Notes: generated by a model from the sequence alone, not told the origin. Counted from the first letter of the stretch, positions 24,198-32,748 are shown. The stretch is DNA of 58,287 nucleotides from Acetobacteraceae bacterium AT-5844 (GCA_000245075.1 JH599972.1:163260-221546); one strand, 5' to 3'. Numbers and translations are program-made.

Positions 24198-24601
24198 GCG
24201 CGGCCACCGATGGCCGAACGCATCAGCGCCGCGTTGCGCTTATACACCACGGCCGCGAGGTCGTAGTTTTTCGCAATGTCGGCCTGCTTCACCATCTGCT
24301 CTTCGAGATCCACCGTGTTACCGTTGGGATCCTCGCTGTAGGAGTTGGCACGGTCCGTGGTGACGTCCACGCCCCGGCGGGAGCCGGTGATATGCCCGGC
24401 TTGGCTGCCTGCGAGCTTCAGTGGCGCCACCCCTCCTTGCGTCCGTAGCAGGGCGCTATCGAACTGGAAGGGCTTCACCTCCCTCGCGCGGTAGTGGGGC
24501 GTATCGGCATTGGCGATGTTCTGCGCCACGACATTCTGGCGCTCGGATAGATGGCGCATACGCGCGCCGGTAATGCGGAAGACGTCGATGCCGTCGAGCA
24601 T
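24194..24601 (-). CDS. flgB: Flagellar basal-body rod protein FlgB
   Basis: This 135-aa proximal rod protein heads the export-gate operon. The rod signature is present with LSERQNVVAQNIANADTPHYRA and KPFQF, followed by a middle region with DPNGNTVDLEEQM, typical of FlgB, and a final helix YDLAAVVYKRNAALMRSAIG. The ATG at 24601 has GGAGAAGGA upstream; the longer frame to 24676 runs through two TTTCGCA motifs and is rejected. It is divergent from fliI. Confidence 0.96.
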   Translation of the reverse strand: MLDGIDVFRITGARMRHLSERQNVVAQNIANADTPHYRAREVKPFQFDSALLRTQGGVAPLKLAGSQAGHITGSRRGVDVTTDRANSYSEDPNGNTVDLEEQMVKQADIAKNYDLAAVVYKRNAALMRSAIGGRA

Positions 24602-24641
24602 GTGCGATCCTTCTCCCCGGATTGGATGGTTGAGAATTAGC

Positions 24642-24680
24642 TGTTTCGCATTCCGGATGTCGAGAGTTTTTCGCATAGAC
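24642..24680 (+). promoter_or_regulatory. Direct pair of TTTCGCA motifs between flgB and fliI
   Basis: TTTCGCA at 24644-24650 and TTTTTCGCATA around 24669-24675 are in direct orientation, 25 bp apart. They lie 42-80 bp upstream of the flgB operon and 100-140 bp before fliI. Confidence 0.7.
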
Positions 24681-24762
24681 GGGCGGGGAAATCCGGGCCA
24701 ATCTGCGGCGACCAGGCTGCCATAGCGGCCCTCTTCCGAACCGGGTGCCCTATTGATGGATT

Positions 24763-24774
24763 ATTTTCGCAAAG
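24763..24774 (+). promoter_or_regulatory. TTTTCGCA motif immediately before fliI
   Basis: ATTTTCGCAAAG ends about 6 bp before the preferred fliI ATG. This position argues that the upstream ATG at 24753, which would translate through it, is not the start. Confidence 0.55.
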
Positions 24775-24779
24775 AAAAC

Positions 24780-26123
24780 ATGCCGCCCTCCGCGACGCGA
24801 CCGGCGGCCAGCATGGCCGATGCGCCCGCCCTGCTGCGCGGCTTGCCGCGGCGTGGGCGTTGGGGGCACCTCTCCGCCGTGCACGGTGCTGCCTTCTCCA
24901 TAGAAGGGCTGGGCAGTGCCCTGTCCATCGGCGACCGTATGGTGGTTCAAAGACAGGATCGCCCGCCGCTGCAGGGCGAGTTCGTCGCCTTTGATGGTGA
25001 CGTGGCGATGGCGGTGCCAGAGGGGCAGACCGAGGGGCTGGCCCCCGGGGCGCGTGTGTGGCTGGAAGAGCCGCTCATTCTTTGGCCCTCCGACGGCTGG
25101 CTGGGCCGTGTCATCGATGGCCAGGGCCAGCCTCTCGACGGGGCGGGCCCCTTGCCCGCCGGCCGCCGGCCCGTACCGCTGCGCCGGGCGGCGCCCGATG
25201 CTCTGACGCGCCGCCTGGTCGGCCCGCGATTGGAGACCGGGTTACGGGCGCTGGACGTCTTCACCCCCATCTGCCGCGGCCAGCGCATGGGCATTTTTGC
25301 AGCTTCCGGCGTGGGAAAATCCACATTGATGGGCATGCTGGCCCGTTTTGTGGAGGCGGACGTCATCGTCGTGGGGCTGATCGGCGAGCGGGGACGAGAG
25401 GTAAGGGAGTTCCTTGACCACACACTAGGCGCCGAGGGGCGGGCGAGATCTGTCGTCGTGGTCGCCACCTCCGACCAGCCAGCCCTGGTGCGCAGGCGAG
25501 CCGCGCAGGCGACGCTCGCTGTTGCGGAGCATTTCCGTGCGGAAGGCAAGCAGGTCTTCCTGCTGCTCGACTCCGTTACACGCCTGGCGCATGCACAGCG
25601 CGAAATCGGCCTGGCGGCTGGCGAGCCGGCGACGGCCCGGTCCTACACCCCTTCCGTTTTCAATGAGCTGCCGGCGTTGCTGGAGCGCGCTGGGCCCGGG
25701 CCCGAAGGCGAAGGAGATATCACCGCCGTCATCACCGTGCTGGTAGATGGCGATGACCACGACGAGCCAATCGCCGATGCGGTGCGCGGCATCCTGGATG
25801 GGCACATTGTTCTGGATCGCCGCATCGGCGAGCGCGGACGGTGGCCAGCCATTGATATTCTGCGCTCCGTCAGCCGTGCGCTGCCCCGTTGCCATAGCTC
25901 CGAGGAAAATGCGTCTCTCATGGAAGCACGTCGCCTGCTGGGGGCCTATGCGGATATGGCAGAGATGATCCGGCTGGGGGCTTACCGGCAGGGCAGCGAC
26001 GCGGTGGTGGATGCTGCGATCCGGCACCAGCCGGGGCTGGATGCGTTCCTCAACCAGAGTGTCGACGAACGGGCCACAGCCCCCGAAGCATTCGCGCAAC
26101 TGAACGCACTGTTAAGGGAATAG
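24780..26123 (+). CDS. fliI: Flagellum-specific ATP synthase FliI
   Basis: This 447-aa hexameric ATPase of the flagellar export apparatus energises substrate unfolding and delivery. Walker A GIFAASGVGKST lies at residues 171-182; the segment VVGLIGERGREVREF follows; Walker B is VFLLLDSVTR. The C-terminal part carries the family signatures SYTPSVFNELPALLERAGPG and GHIVLDRRI. Start 24780 was chosen because an alternative at 24753 would include the TTTTCGCA element. It is a single-gene unit divergent from flgB; its usual partner fliJ is 11 kb away and fliH is in the fliF operon. Confidence 0.97.
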   Translation: MPPSATRPAASMADAPALLRGLPRRGRWGHLSAVHGAAFSIEGLGSALSIGDRMVVQRQDRPPLQGEFVAFDGDVAMAVPEGQTEGLAPGARVWLEEPLILWPSDGWLGRVIDGQGQPLDGAGPLPAGRRPVPLRRAAPDALTRRLVGPRLETGLRALDVFTPICRGQRMGIFAASGVGKSTLMGMLARFVEADVIVVGLIGERGREVREFLDHTLGAEGRARSVVVVATSDQPALVRRRAAQATLAVAEHFRAEGKQVFLLLDSVTRLAHAQREIGLAAGEPATARSYTPSVFNELPALLERAGPGPEGEGDITAVITVLVDGDDHDEPIADAVRGILDGHIVLDRRIGERGRWPAIDILRSVSRALPRCHSSEENASLMEARRLLGAYADMAEMIRLGAYRQGSDAVVDAAIRHQPGLDAFLNQSVDERATAPEAFAQLNALLRE

Positions 26124-26146
26124 GAGCGCGGCCTTTCGGCCCGCCT

Positions 26147-27319
26147 TCACTGGTAGATGATGCTGAGCAAAGCGGAAGCGCTGGCGCCGCTGAACGTATC
26201 GCCACCCCATGGAACAGGCTGGATAAGCGAGGCAATTCCGCTTGAACTGGCCAATGCCTGCGCCTCCGCAACGCTCGACTGTGCAACGAAACGGTCGAGC
26301 ATCTTGTTCAGCTTGGTACTGTCCTGAAAATCTGCAATGTCCATGCGCTGCTCAAACGTCGACTTCTGCTTGTCGACGTCCAAAGTCCCGAAGCTGTCGG
26401 GCAGCCCGAGGTAGTTCTGAACCACGGAGGCCAGGTTGCGATCCGCGATGACGCTGTACCAGCTCGTAACAGTTGGCAGAAGGCGCTTGGCATAGATCGC
26501 CTGACGTAAGGTCTCTGAGCTCTCCCCCAGTGATTCCTCGAAGCGTGCCTGAGTGTAGAGGGAAATGATTTGCTCGACCGTGGCGCTGTCGGTGACCTTG
26601 GGGCCACCCTGTGCGGCGATGGCTTTGCTTCCAGCCAAATTTTCTGCCAGACTCGCACGCGCGGTGCTGGCGGGGTCCGCAACGAAGGTGAAATTCACAG
26701 CTTCTCCGCGACCCTTGGCGTCGGAAAAAATGATTTTCCCACCCAGTGCTGTGACGCTGATGTCGCTGTTCTTTCCGTCCGCCTTTCTGAACGCCGCTTG
26801 CAACGCTGCTGCCACCTCGATGCGGCTGTTGGCGCCTTCCAAGGAAACGTCTGAGACGGATATGCCGCCGAAGGTGCCGCTAAAGCTCGTAAAGGTTTTG
26901 CCGGCGCGGATGCCCTCCACCTGCACCGTCGCACTGGAGGGTACGGCCGGGATTTCCGGAATGCGGAGCCCTCCGTAGTTTAGGGCCGAGGAGATTTTGC
27001 GGTATTTGGCGTCCGTCATACGGGCGGCCACTGATGACGTATCGGTGGGGTCGCTGTCCAGCACCTTTTGCATCAGGGCGTTCATGCCGACCTGAGCATC
27101 CAGCCCATAGGCTTTCAGGACCATTTCCTGGAGCCGGCGGTCGTCCAGCAGATCCTTGGCCGTCGCCATGGTAGGCAGCGTCTCTCGCAGGTAAGCGATA
27201 TCGCGCTGTAGGACCGGGTCCTTGATAAATGCCGAGAAATCCTGCGGCGTCTTGCTCTGCAGAATCTTCCACCCTGCAAGGCCTGTCGGTAGGCCGACGC
27301 TGATGGCATTGATGCTCAT
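26147..27319 (-). CDS. DUF1217 domain flagellar protein
   Basis: This 390-aa protein has the pattern of DUF1217 proteins found in alphaproteobacterial flagellar clusters: repeated FLKDP-like helical units (FSAFIKDPVLQRDIAYLRE, RRLQEMVLKAYGLD, VLDSDPTDTSSVAARM, YRKISSALNYG) around a central beta-rich insertion (about residues 125-225). The second half repeats this kind of unit, with SWYSVIADRNLASVVQNYLG and MLDRFVAQSSV. The function is not established; secretion through the flagellar apparatus is plausible. It lies downstream of flbT with a 192-bp gap in which I see no motif or hairpin. Confidence 0.8.
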   Translation of the reverse strand: MSINAISVGLPTGLAGWKILQSKTPQDFSAFIKDPVLQRDIAYLRETLPTMATAKDLLDDRRLQEMVLKAYGLDAQVGMNALMQKVLDSDPTDTSSVAARMTDAKYRKISSALNYGGLRIPEIPAVPSSATVQVEGIRAGKTFTSFSGTFGGISVSDVSLEGANSRIEVAAALQAAFRKADGKNSDISVTALGGKIIFSDAKGRGEAVNFTFVADPASTARASLAENLAGSKAIAAQGGPKVTDSATVEQIISLYTQARFEESLGESSETLRQAIYAKRLLPTVTSWYSVIADRNLASVVQNYLGLPDSFGTLDVDKQKSTFEQRMDIADFQDSTKLNKMLDRFVAQSSVAEAQALASSSGIASLIQPVPWGGDTFSGASASALLSIIYQ

Positions 27320-27511
27320 GCTTCAAACATTTCCTTGGCGCCAAGCGGCGCTTTGCGCTGCTGCCTGCGCAGGCGGAAAGCATGCCGCAGTTCGGGTGAC
27401 ATGCCTCCCTGGCAAGTCTTTGTTGACGTAGCAGGGCGATTGGAAGGCCGTGCGCAGTATACGAACAGTCCACTACGACAGCGGCCGCCAACCTTAATCC
27501 CGCTCAAGGAG

Positions 27512-28015
27512 TTACATCGGTCTCGCCGTATGGGCAGACGGCGGGACGCTGCCTACCATCGCAGGATGCGGATGGGCCGTGCCTTGCTCGGACTTCGATC
27601 CATCGCGCCGGAAGCGTTCGGGCGGCGCAAGGCCGAGCAGCGCGGCTTCATAAAGAACCAGTTCACGGAGCGCAGATAAGGCACGATAGATATTGCCGTC
27701 ATGCATCTGTGCTTCGGCCTCATCGAGCAGTGCAATGTGCTCGGCCTTGAGGAATACTCCCCGAAGCCGGCGAACTTGCTCTGCGAAGGCCTCGCTGGAC
27801 CCCAGAACCGGCTGCGCGTTCAGCAGGACCGCTTGTGCGGCGAAGTAGGCACGGCGGACGGGGGTCGAAGCGTCCTCGATCAGCAGGACATCCTTCTCGC
27901 GGACAATTTGGGCCTTGGTCTCGACCATCAAATAGGCGCGGCGGTCTCCGTTGGTAACGACGGCGCCATTGATGAAGAGCCTTTCGCCAGGGGCCAGTTT
28001 GAGGATCAGTGACAT
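27512..28015 (-). CDS. flbT: Flagellin synthesis regulator FlbT
   Basis: This 167-aa post-transcriptional regulator binds flagellin mRNA in Caulobacter. The N-terminal LKLAPGERLFINGAVVTNGDRR segment is the family signature, followed by an AYLMVETKAQIVREKDVLL region and a helical C-terminal half (LLDEAEAQMHDGNIYRALSALRELVLYEA). The tail after residue 140 is variable. It shares one base with the upstream flaF gene. Together FlaF and FlbT likely tune flagellin translation and secretion here, as in other alphaproteobacteria. Confidence 0.95.
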   Translation of the reverse strand: MSLILKLAPGERLFINGAVVTNGDRRAYLMVETKAQIVREKDVLLIEDASTPVRRAYFAAQAVLLNAQPVLGSSEAFAEQVRRLRGVFLKAEHIALLDEAEAQMHDGNIYRALSALRELVLYEAALLGLAPPERFRRDGSKSEQGTAHPHPAMVGSVPPSAHTARPM

Positions 28016-28437
28016 CAGGCGAGATCCGGCTGAATGGTTACTGGTTGCAAGCCTGTCATCACGGCGCGATTCACGTCGATGAGGGCTTCGGGAGTCTTTC
28101 GGTCCCGCAGAACGCGGTCGCTTTCGGCAAAGACCCAGCGAGCCAACGACAGAAGGCGGGCGCGTAACGTGATGTCCCAGAGATTGCCGTCATCCGCAAG
28201 GTCGGCGGCAAAAGCCGTCCAGATCATCCGGTTTTCATGCACCGCCGTTGGCATAGCGGTGGGGCCTGCCCCGTCCGCCGCGGCACGTTCCAGCATCAAA
28301 GTGGTACGCGCGAGAATATGGTACTCTATGGCGCGCGGGCTTTCCGTCGTTCGGATGACGGCGCCGTAGGCGGCCATCGCGCCGCTTGGGCGCTGTGTGG
28401 GCGCGTGCAGGATGTTGTCCGTGGTGGCGCTCAACAT
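28015..28437 (-). CDS. flaF: Flagellin secretion/synthesis regulator FlaF
   Basis: This 140-aa protein is of the FlaF family, which promotes flagellin synthesis and export and acts against FlbT. Characteristic parts are the AAYGAVIRTTESPRAIEYHILARTT-type N-terminus, the middle ENRMIWTAFAADLADDGN and LLSLARWVFAESDRVL, and RDRKTPEALIDVNRAVMTGL near the end. It is encoded directly between the flagellin gene and flbT. The 138-bp gap before the flagellin stop holds a hairpin. Confidence 0.95.
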   Translation of the reverse strand: MLSATTDNILHAPTQRPSGAMAAYGAVIRTTESPRAIEYHILARTTLMLERAAADGAGPTAMPTAVHENRMIWTAFAADLADDGNLWDITLRARLLSLARWVFAESDRVLRDRKTPEALIDVNRAVMTGLQPVTIQPDLA

Positions 28438-28544
28438 CGGATTCTTCCTTGGTCATACGCGGTCTGCGATCCGCTTGGGGATGATGTCCGCTTGCGGAAC
28501 GGGCTGAGCCCGCCGGCTTGTTCACCGGCGAGACCCAGGAGTGA

Positions 28545-28565
28545 GGCGCGGCGGGTGGCCGCGCC
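28545..28565 (-). terminator. Hairpin downstream of the flagellin gene
   Basis: GGCGCGGC, loop of 5 nt, GCCGCGCC: a perfect 8-bp stem 11 nt after the flagellin stop on the minus strand. There is no strong T-tract, so it may partly terminate and partly protect the flagellin mRNA end. Confidence 0.55.
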
Positions 28566-28575
28566 CCGTTTTGAC

Positions 28576-30306
28576 TTAGCGGAACAGCGACAGGATGCTC
28601 TGCGGCGCCTGGTTGGCGATGGAGAGCGCCTGCGTGCCCAGCTGCTCCTGCACCTGCAGCGCCTGCAAGCGGGCCGCTTCTTCGGACATGTCGGCGTCCA
28701 CCAGCGCACCGAGGCCGGTGGTCAGCGTGTCGGCCAGCTTGTCCAGGAAGTCCTTCTGCATGTCGATGCGGGTAGCGGCCGTGCCGAACGAGGCAGCAGC
28801 ATTCGCGACATTGGTGGTCGCCTCGTCCAGCTTGGAGAGCAGAGTATCGTAGTCGGTCTTGGACGAGTTGAAGCCCAGCAATGCATCGGTACCATCGGCG
28901 CTGGTAAGGCGCAGGGCGCCGCTGGCCGTATCGACCTCCACACCATAGTTGACGCCAGCAGCTGCGGCGGCGGCCAGGAATCCACCGCCCGTCAGGCCGG
29001 TGACGTTGTCGATATCCCAGCCATTTGCACCGGTACCCTCGACCAGAGCATCCTTCAGGACCGTTGCAATATCCTTTCCAGTGACGTTCGTGTTGGTCAC
29101 GTCAGAGGCGGCGACAGCGATAACGAAGACGCGGTCATCGACGCTGCTGCCGTCGAAGATACGATCGCCGGTCTCGTAATCGTCGCCCACAACCTTCAGC
29201 TTGTAGGTGATATCGCCCTTGTCCGTCGTGACCGTACCCGGGGTCAGATCGAGGGAAACCACGAACTCATCGCCGAGCTGCAGCGGCTTGTTGGCGAAGG
29301 TCATCTCCAGGGTAGACGCGGCACCGTCGATGTCGTTGAGGGCAGTGCCCAGCGCGTTAGTAGCGGGGGCGATGCCATCGGCACCGGCGACGACTTTCAG
29401 CACGTCGGTCAGGGACACGCTGCTCGTGCCGCTGTTGCTACCGAGGCGCAGAGAGGAGTCACGGTTCTTGGCGCTCAGCGTGAAGTCGGTGGTGGACGCC
29501 GTGCCGTTCACGATGCTGCGGTCGGCGGTGAACTTCTCGCTGAAACCGGCGTCGGCGTTCAGGAACTCCACCAACTTTTCGACGGTGGTGATGTTCTTCG
29601 TCAGCTTGACGGTGAGCGTGCGATCCGTGCCGGTCTCATCAATATACTTCACTTCCAGCTCATTGCCGGACTTGAGGTCGAGCGCGCCGCCAGTGGCCGT
29701 CAGGTTCACCTTCTGCACGCCATCGTTCAGATTGGACAGAGTCTGATCGGCGCGCGACAGCACGGTCAGGTTCTTCAGGCTCGACAGCATGGAGCCGTCT
29801 TCGACGCTCAGATTCTGCTTGCTCAGTGCGGTGTAGGACGCGGTGGAGACGCCGTTCACCGAATTCACGGAGGTCAGCACATTCTGCGAACCGGCGCTGT
29901 CGATCAGGTTGACGCCCTTGAACGAAGCGGCGGAGACGATGGAGCTGATGGTGCCGATGTAGCCGTCGATATCCGCCTGAACCTGCGCCTTGTCGACCGC
30001 GGGGTTCTGCGCGGACGTCACCTTGGTGCGGATCTGCTTCACCAGATCGGCGATCTGCTCGGCCGCGGTCTGGGCGGTGGCAACGATAGAGGACGAAACG
30101 GAGAGGTTCTCGCTCACCTGCTTCGTATTCGCGATGTCGGAACGCATGGCGGTGCCCACAGCCCAGGTCGCCGCGTTGTCCTTGGCGGTCGCGACTTTCA
30201 GGCCGGTGGAGATGCGGTTCTGGGTGTTCAGCAGGTTCTTCTGCGTCGACTTCAGCGACTGCAGGGCAGTGAGAGCACCGTTGTTGGTGAGAATCGAGCT
30301 GACCAT
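28576..30306 (-). CDS. fliC: Flagellin
   Basis: This 576-aa filament subunit has conserved D0/D1 ends. The N-terminus contains LTNNGALTALQSLKSTQKNL and the STGLKVATAKDNAATWAV pattern. The C-terminus contains MQKDFLDKLADTL and LGTQALSIANQAPQSILSLF. The central 350 residues are variable, acidic and Thr/Ala/Asp-rich, making it larger than many alphaproteobacterial flagellins. It is the only flagellin gene in the window. The start at 30306 has GAAGGG upstream; five earlier codons are rejected. A TTTTTCGCA motif lies 115 bp upstream. There is no cysteine and the protein is export-ready without a cleaved signal. Confidence 0.97.
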   Translation of the reverse strand: MVSSILTNNGALTALQSLKSTQKNLLNTQNRISTGLKVATAKDNAATWAVGTAMRSDIANTKQVSENLSVSSSIVATAQTAAEQIADLVKQIRTKVTSAQNPAVDKAQVQADIDGYIGTISSIVSAASFKGVNLIDSAGSQNVLTSVNSVNGVSTASYTALSKQNLSVEDGSMLSSLKNLTVLSRADQTLSNLNDGVQKVNLTATGGALDLKSGNELEVKYIDETGTDRTLTVKLTKNITTVEKLVEFLNADAGFSEKFTADRSIVNGTASTTDFTLSAKNRDSSLRLGSNSGTSSVSLTDVLKVVAGADGIAPATNALGTALNDIDGAASTLEMTFANKPLQLGDEFVVSLDLTPGTVTTDKGDITYKLKVVGDDYETGDRIFDGSSVDDRVFVIAVAASDVTNTNVTGKDIATVLKDALVEGTGANGWDIDNVTGLTGGGFLAAAAAAGVNYGVEVDTASGALRLTSADGTDALLGFNSSKTDYDTLLSKLDEATTNVANAAASFGTAATRIDMQKDFLDKLADTLTTGLGALVDADMSEEAARLQALQVQEQLGTQALSIANQAPQSILSLFR

Positions 30307-30416
30307 GATTGCGCCCTTCAAGGGTTCCGGTTTCGGGAGCGCCTTCTGACGCGGTCATCGCATTTCTCAGCCTGTTTCCCAGGCCAATCGCGATGAGACA
30401 GGTCTATCAGAGGCGA

Positions 30417-30433
30417 ATTATTTTTCGCAAGCG
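30417..30433 (+). promoter_or_regulatory. TTTTTCGCA motif upstream of flagellin
   Basis: ATTATTTTTCGCAAGCG contains the core at 30423-30429, 117 bp before the flagellin start; a weaker TTTTTTCGCG follows at 30454. The 276-bp gap between the FlgN-like gene and flagellin contains no other feature I can support. Confidence 0.65.
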
Positions 30434-30582
30434 TGCCGTGTGCCACCTGTGTCTTTTTTCGCGTGCTCCGCCTCCGCCTCCTGCTCTTCCCTGTCCAGAT
30501 GTTGAGCTCGGCTTCGTTCTCCGGCGTATTCCGCCTTCCCTTTCGGCCCGTTACCTCCAGGGAAGGCGGTTGAAGGCGCGCT

Positions 30583-30966
30583 TCAGGCCTTGCTGTCCAT
30601 GCTGGCTGCAAGGGTGTGACGCAGAGGCTTGCGGCGCGGTCCTGGAAACGGGCTCCCCTGCGGGCCATAGGTGCCCGGATTGGCCATCTCAGCCAGATCT
30701 GTCTTCAGCTTCTCTCTGACCATGTCTAGAGCGCCTGCCACCGCGCCGAGCACCAGCGCATTTTCCTCGGCCGCTGCCATCATCGCTTTCAGCGCTGCCC
30801 GTTCCGCCGGAGTTTCAGGTGCGCCAGCGAGGGCGAGATTCATCAGCGCGTCACGCTTTTCCTCCATCAGGGCTTGCAACGCTGGCAATGCACCGCTGCC
30901 TGCCGCCTCTGTCTCTCTCCAGAGCACAGCCTGCAGGCGACTGGCAGCCTCGATCATCGCGCTCAT
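30583..30966 (-). CDS. FlgN-like flagellar export chaperone
   Basis: This 127-aa helical protein fits the FlgN family, which chaperones the hook-junction proteins FlgK and FlgL. The pattern is a long coiled coil: RLQAVLWRETEAAGS, LPALQALMEEKRDALMNLA, then AERAALKAMMAAAEENALVLGAVAGALDM. The EEKRDAL segment after about 30 residues is typical. The C-terminal NPGTYGPQG is a tail often seen in alphaproteobacterial members. It overlaps the rod-binding FlgJ-like gene by 4 nt. Assignment is by pattern and context; sequence identity in this family is always low. Confidence 0.7.
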   Translation of the reverse strand: MSAMIEAASRLQAVLWRETEAAGSGALPALQALMEEKRDALMNLALAGAPETPAERAALKAMMAAAEENALVLGAVAGALDMVREKLKTDLAEMANPGTYGPQGSPFPGPRRKPLRHTLAASMDSKA

Positions 30967-31226
30967 CGTGTGGCCGCCTGGCCAGCACGGCCCCGCATGA
31001 GACTTTCGATGGCCGGAGCAAGCCCCAGCCCCCCTCGCTGTGTCATCGCCTCGCCCATGGCGGTGTCCATGAAGCTATCGAAGGCGCCGGCGCCAATGCC
31101 GCCATCAAACATTCCTTCGCGCTTCTGCGGTCGGGCGGCGCGCAGCATGTCCGAGGCCAGTACCGATTCGAGTTGCCGGGCCACCCGCCGCTCCGGCGTC
31201 GGCGTTGAAGAAGAGATTGGGTCCAT
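30963..31226 (-). CDS. FlgJ-like rod-binding protein
   Basis: This 87-aa protein corresponds to the N-terminal rod-binding domain of FlgJ only: RRVARQLESVLASDMLRAARP, then the glycine-rich GMFDGGIGAGAFDSFMDTAMGEAM and GGLGLAPAIESLM. It lacks the peptidoglycan hydrolase domain, as is usual in alphaproteobacteria; a separate lytic transglycosylase is encoded at 55476. The start at 31226 is preferred over 31280 because the extra residues precede an AAAGG site. A TTTTCGCATAA motif lies 72 bp upstream. The downstream FlgN-like gene overlaps by 4 nt. Confidence 0.82.
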   Translation of the reverse strand: MDPISSSTPTPERRVARQLESVLASDMLRAARPQKREGMFDGGIGAGAFDSFMDTAMGEAMTQRGGLGLAPAIESLMRGRAGQAATR

Positions 31227-31297
31227 GTTTCGAGCCTTTCTTGAAAAAAATTCGCTTCCGCTGCCGGAATGCGTCGTCATCTTAGGAGGTTGTCAGA

Positions 31298-31315
31298 AAA
31301 TTTTCGCATAATAGG
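31298..31315 (+). promoter_or_regulatory. TTTTCGCATAA motif between flgJ-like and an unknown gene
   Basis: AAATTTTCGCATAATAGG has its core at 31302-31308, in the divergent gap between 31226 (minus) and 31409 (plus). Confidence 0.65.
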
Positions 31316-31408
31316 CTTCACAACCTGCCACCAGAATGGATGGCTCCCCGATCTCCAGAAGGAGCCACCCTTCCGCGCGAAACGCGTGGTGAGACAGGAC
31401 TGGCCGCC

Positions 31409-31885
31409 ATGGGCGACGTAATGGGCGAGATGTGGCAAGAAGCCTCGGAATATTTGGAGGATGCGGAACTCGCGCCGCACCGCCGCCGGCATCAGATCCG
31501 GCGCCGTGCCCTGGCGCCGGAGCTGCGCGGTGAATTCGACGCACGCCTTCTGGCGGGCGAGGATGTTCAGAGCCTTGCGCGAGCATTCAATATCGAGCCG
31601 TGGTACGCCCAGCGCCGTGCGAAGCGCGTGCTCAGCCGTGCCAGCCTCGACCGTCCGATGTCACCTTTTCTCTCTCCCCTGTCCGAGATGGATGAGGACA
31701 TGACCCCCCTGCAATATGCCTGCGGCCTGCTGGGTACGCGCGTGCGCCCGCTCCGCAACGGCTATTACGTCCTGGATGGCCGTGAGGCCGGCCCTAAGGA
31801 AGTAGCCCGGGCCGCGAACCGCCTTCTGCGGGAACGCGGCCAGAGCGAAATCCCCTATCCCGGGCTGAATCCGCTCCATCGCTGA
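31409..31885 (+). CDS. Hypothetical protein with HTH-like segment
   Basis: This 158-aa protein has no recognised family. The N-terminal half is basic and helical (LAPHRRRHQIRRRALAP); ARLLAGEDVQSLARAFNIEPWYAQRRAKRV reads like a helix-turn-helix with a positively charged recognition helix. The C-terminal half contains LLGTRVRPLRNGYYVLDGREAGPKEVARAANRLL, which could be a small alpha/beta domain. It could therefore be a DNA-binding regulator, and it stands directly beside a TTTTCGCATAA motif. An ATG at 31340 would add 23 residues. A strong hairpin follows the stop. The regulatory role is inference. Confidence 0.7.
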   Translation: MGDVMGEMWQEASEYLEDAELAPHRRRHQIRRRALAPELRGEFDARLLAGEDVQSLARAFNIEPWYAQRRAKRVLSRASLDRPMSPFLSPLSEMDEDMTPLQYACGLLGTRVRPLRNGYYVLDGREAGPKEVARAANRLLRERGQSEIPYPGLNPLHR

Positions 31886-31892
31886 TGGCCAT

Positions 31893-31918
31893 GCGGGGAT
31901 GCCTTCTGTCATCCCCGC
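31893..31918. terminator. Bidirectional hairpin terminator
   Basis: GCGGGGATG, 8-nt loop, CATCCCCGC: a perfect 9-bp stem between the convergent unknown gene (ending 31885) and the bactofilin gene (ending 31928). Confidence 0.7.
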
Positions 31919-31927
31919 AATGTCGCT

Positions 31928-32677
31928 TCAGCGGCTGCCTTCCTGGAGCGGCAGGCAGGACGCCGCCTCGCGCAGTTCGCCGTCCAAAGCGGCCAGGTTT
32001 GCAATGCCGTCTTGAGCCAGCTCGGCCGATGCACCCGCGGCTGCCTGTGCCACCTCGGCAAGTTCCTGCAGGGCGGCCTCGGCGGCGGCAACCAGCGCAG
32101 CGGTTTGGGCCGGGGCCGACTCCACACCCGTATTCACGGAGAGGGACAGCGCCTCTTCTTCGGAGGGCGCCGGCGCCGGCTCAGGGTCGCGGCGGCGGTG
32201 GAGGCCCCGCACCCGTGCGCCACGTTCGATGCCGATCTCATCGTAAACCAGCTCGGCATCCACCAGTGCGGTCCGAGTGATCTCGATGTCTTTCGCAATC
32301 ACCGTGCCCCGCAGCGTGCCGTTGATATGCGCATGCTCGACCGTGACGAGGCCTTCAATCAGACCGCCAGGTTCCAGGACCAGCGATGCGGCATGCAGTT
32401 CGCCGCGCAGCACACCTTCCACACGCACCGCGCCGCGGCTGCGGAGGCGGCCCTCAAGCTCGCTGTCAGCGGCGATAAGCATGGCGGGGGTTTCCCCGGA
32501 TTTAGCGCGGAGCACCGGCGTGGAAGGGGACGGAGCCGTGCGAGGCGCCGGAGGCTGACGATTTGCGAAGACCGGCTCGGGGCGGGACGGCGCGACCACG
32601 GCTTCATCCGTCGTCAGGTCGATGCGCTCGTAGGTGATGCGGGGCTCCCCGCCGCTGGGCTTGCCAAAGAAGCTCAT
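31928..32677 (-). CDS. Bactofilin family cytoskeletal protein
   Basis: This 249-aa protein is built around a bactofilin (DUF583) beta-helix at about residues 65-155: AMLIAADSELEGRLRSRGAVRVEG, then repeats such as GELHAASLVLEPGGLIEGLVTVEHAHINGTLRG and IEITRTALVDAELVYDEIGIERG. Bactofilins polymerise into nucleotide-free filaments that localise other proteins; in Bacillus subtilis two of them are needed for flagellar assembly. The flanks are disordered: a proline-rich N-terminus and a long acidic alanine-rich C-terminal tail (from 170). Start 32677 is preferred over the longer frame. Two TTTCGCA motifs lie 75 and 97 bp upstream. Confidence 0.88.
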   Translation of the reverse strand: MSFFGKPSGGEPRITYERIDLTTDEAVVAPSRPEPVFANRQPPAPRTAPSPSTPVLRAKSGETPAMLIAADSELEGRLRSRGAVRVEGVLRGELHAASLVLEPGGLIEGLVTVEHAHINGTLRGTVIAKDIEITRTALVDAELVYDEIGIERGARVRGLHRRRDPEPAPAPSEEEALSLSVNTGVESAPAQTAALVAAAEAALQELAEVAQAAAGASAELAQDGIANLAALDGELREAASCLPLQEGSR

Positions 32678-32748
32678 GATGCGTCCCGTTCTAGGAGGAC
32701 GGCCCAGGCCCGGCCTTCGGGGTGGCAACCGTCGTGAGTCGCTTCTAC

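Noticed and set aside
24753-24779. Upstream ATG for fliI
   Set aside because: The nine extra codons read through a TTTTCGCA element, which is intergenic at most other places.
26127-26143. Hairpin after fliI as a terminator
   Set aside because: The GGCC-TTTC-GGCC stem is only 4 bp and has no extension, so it is too weak.
28237-30396. A 719-codon plus-strand frame
   Set aside because: It is the antisense of flagellin and flaF. The repeats in its translation reflect the flagellin codons.
30307-30582. Sigma-54 or sigma-28 promoter upstream of flagellin
   Set aside because: No GG-N10-GC pair of sigma-54 type and no TAAA/GCCGATAA pair of sigma-28 type could be placed convincingly.
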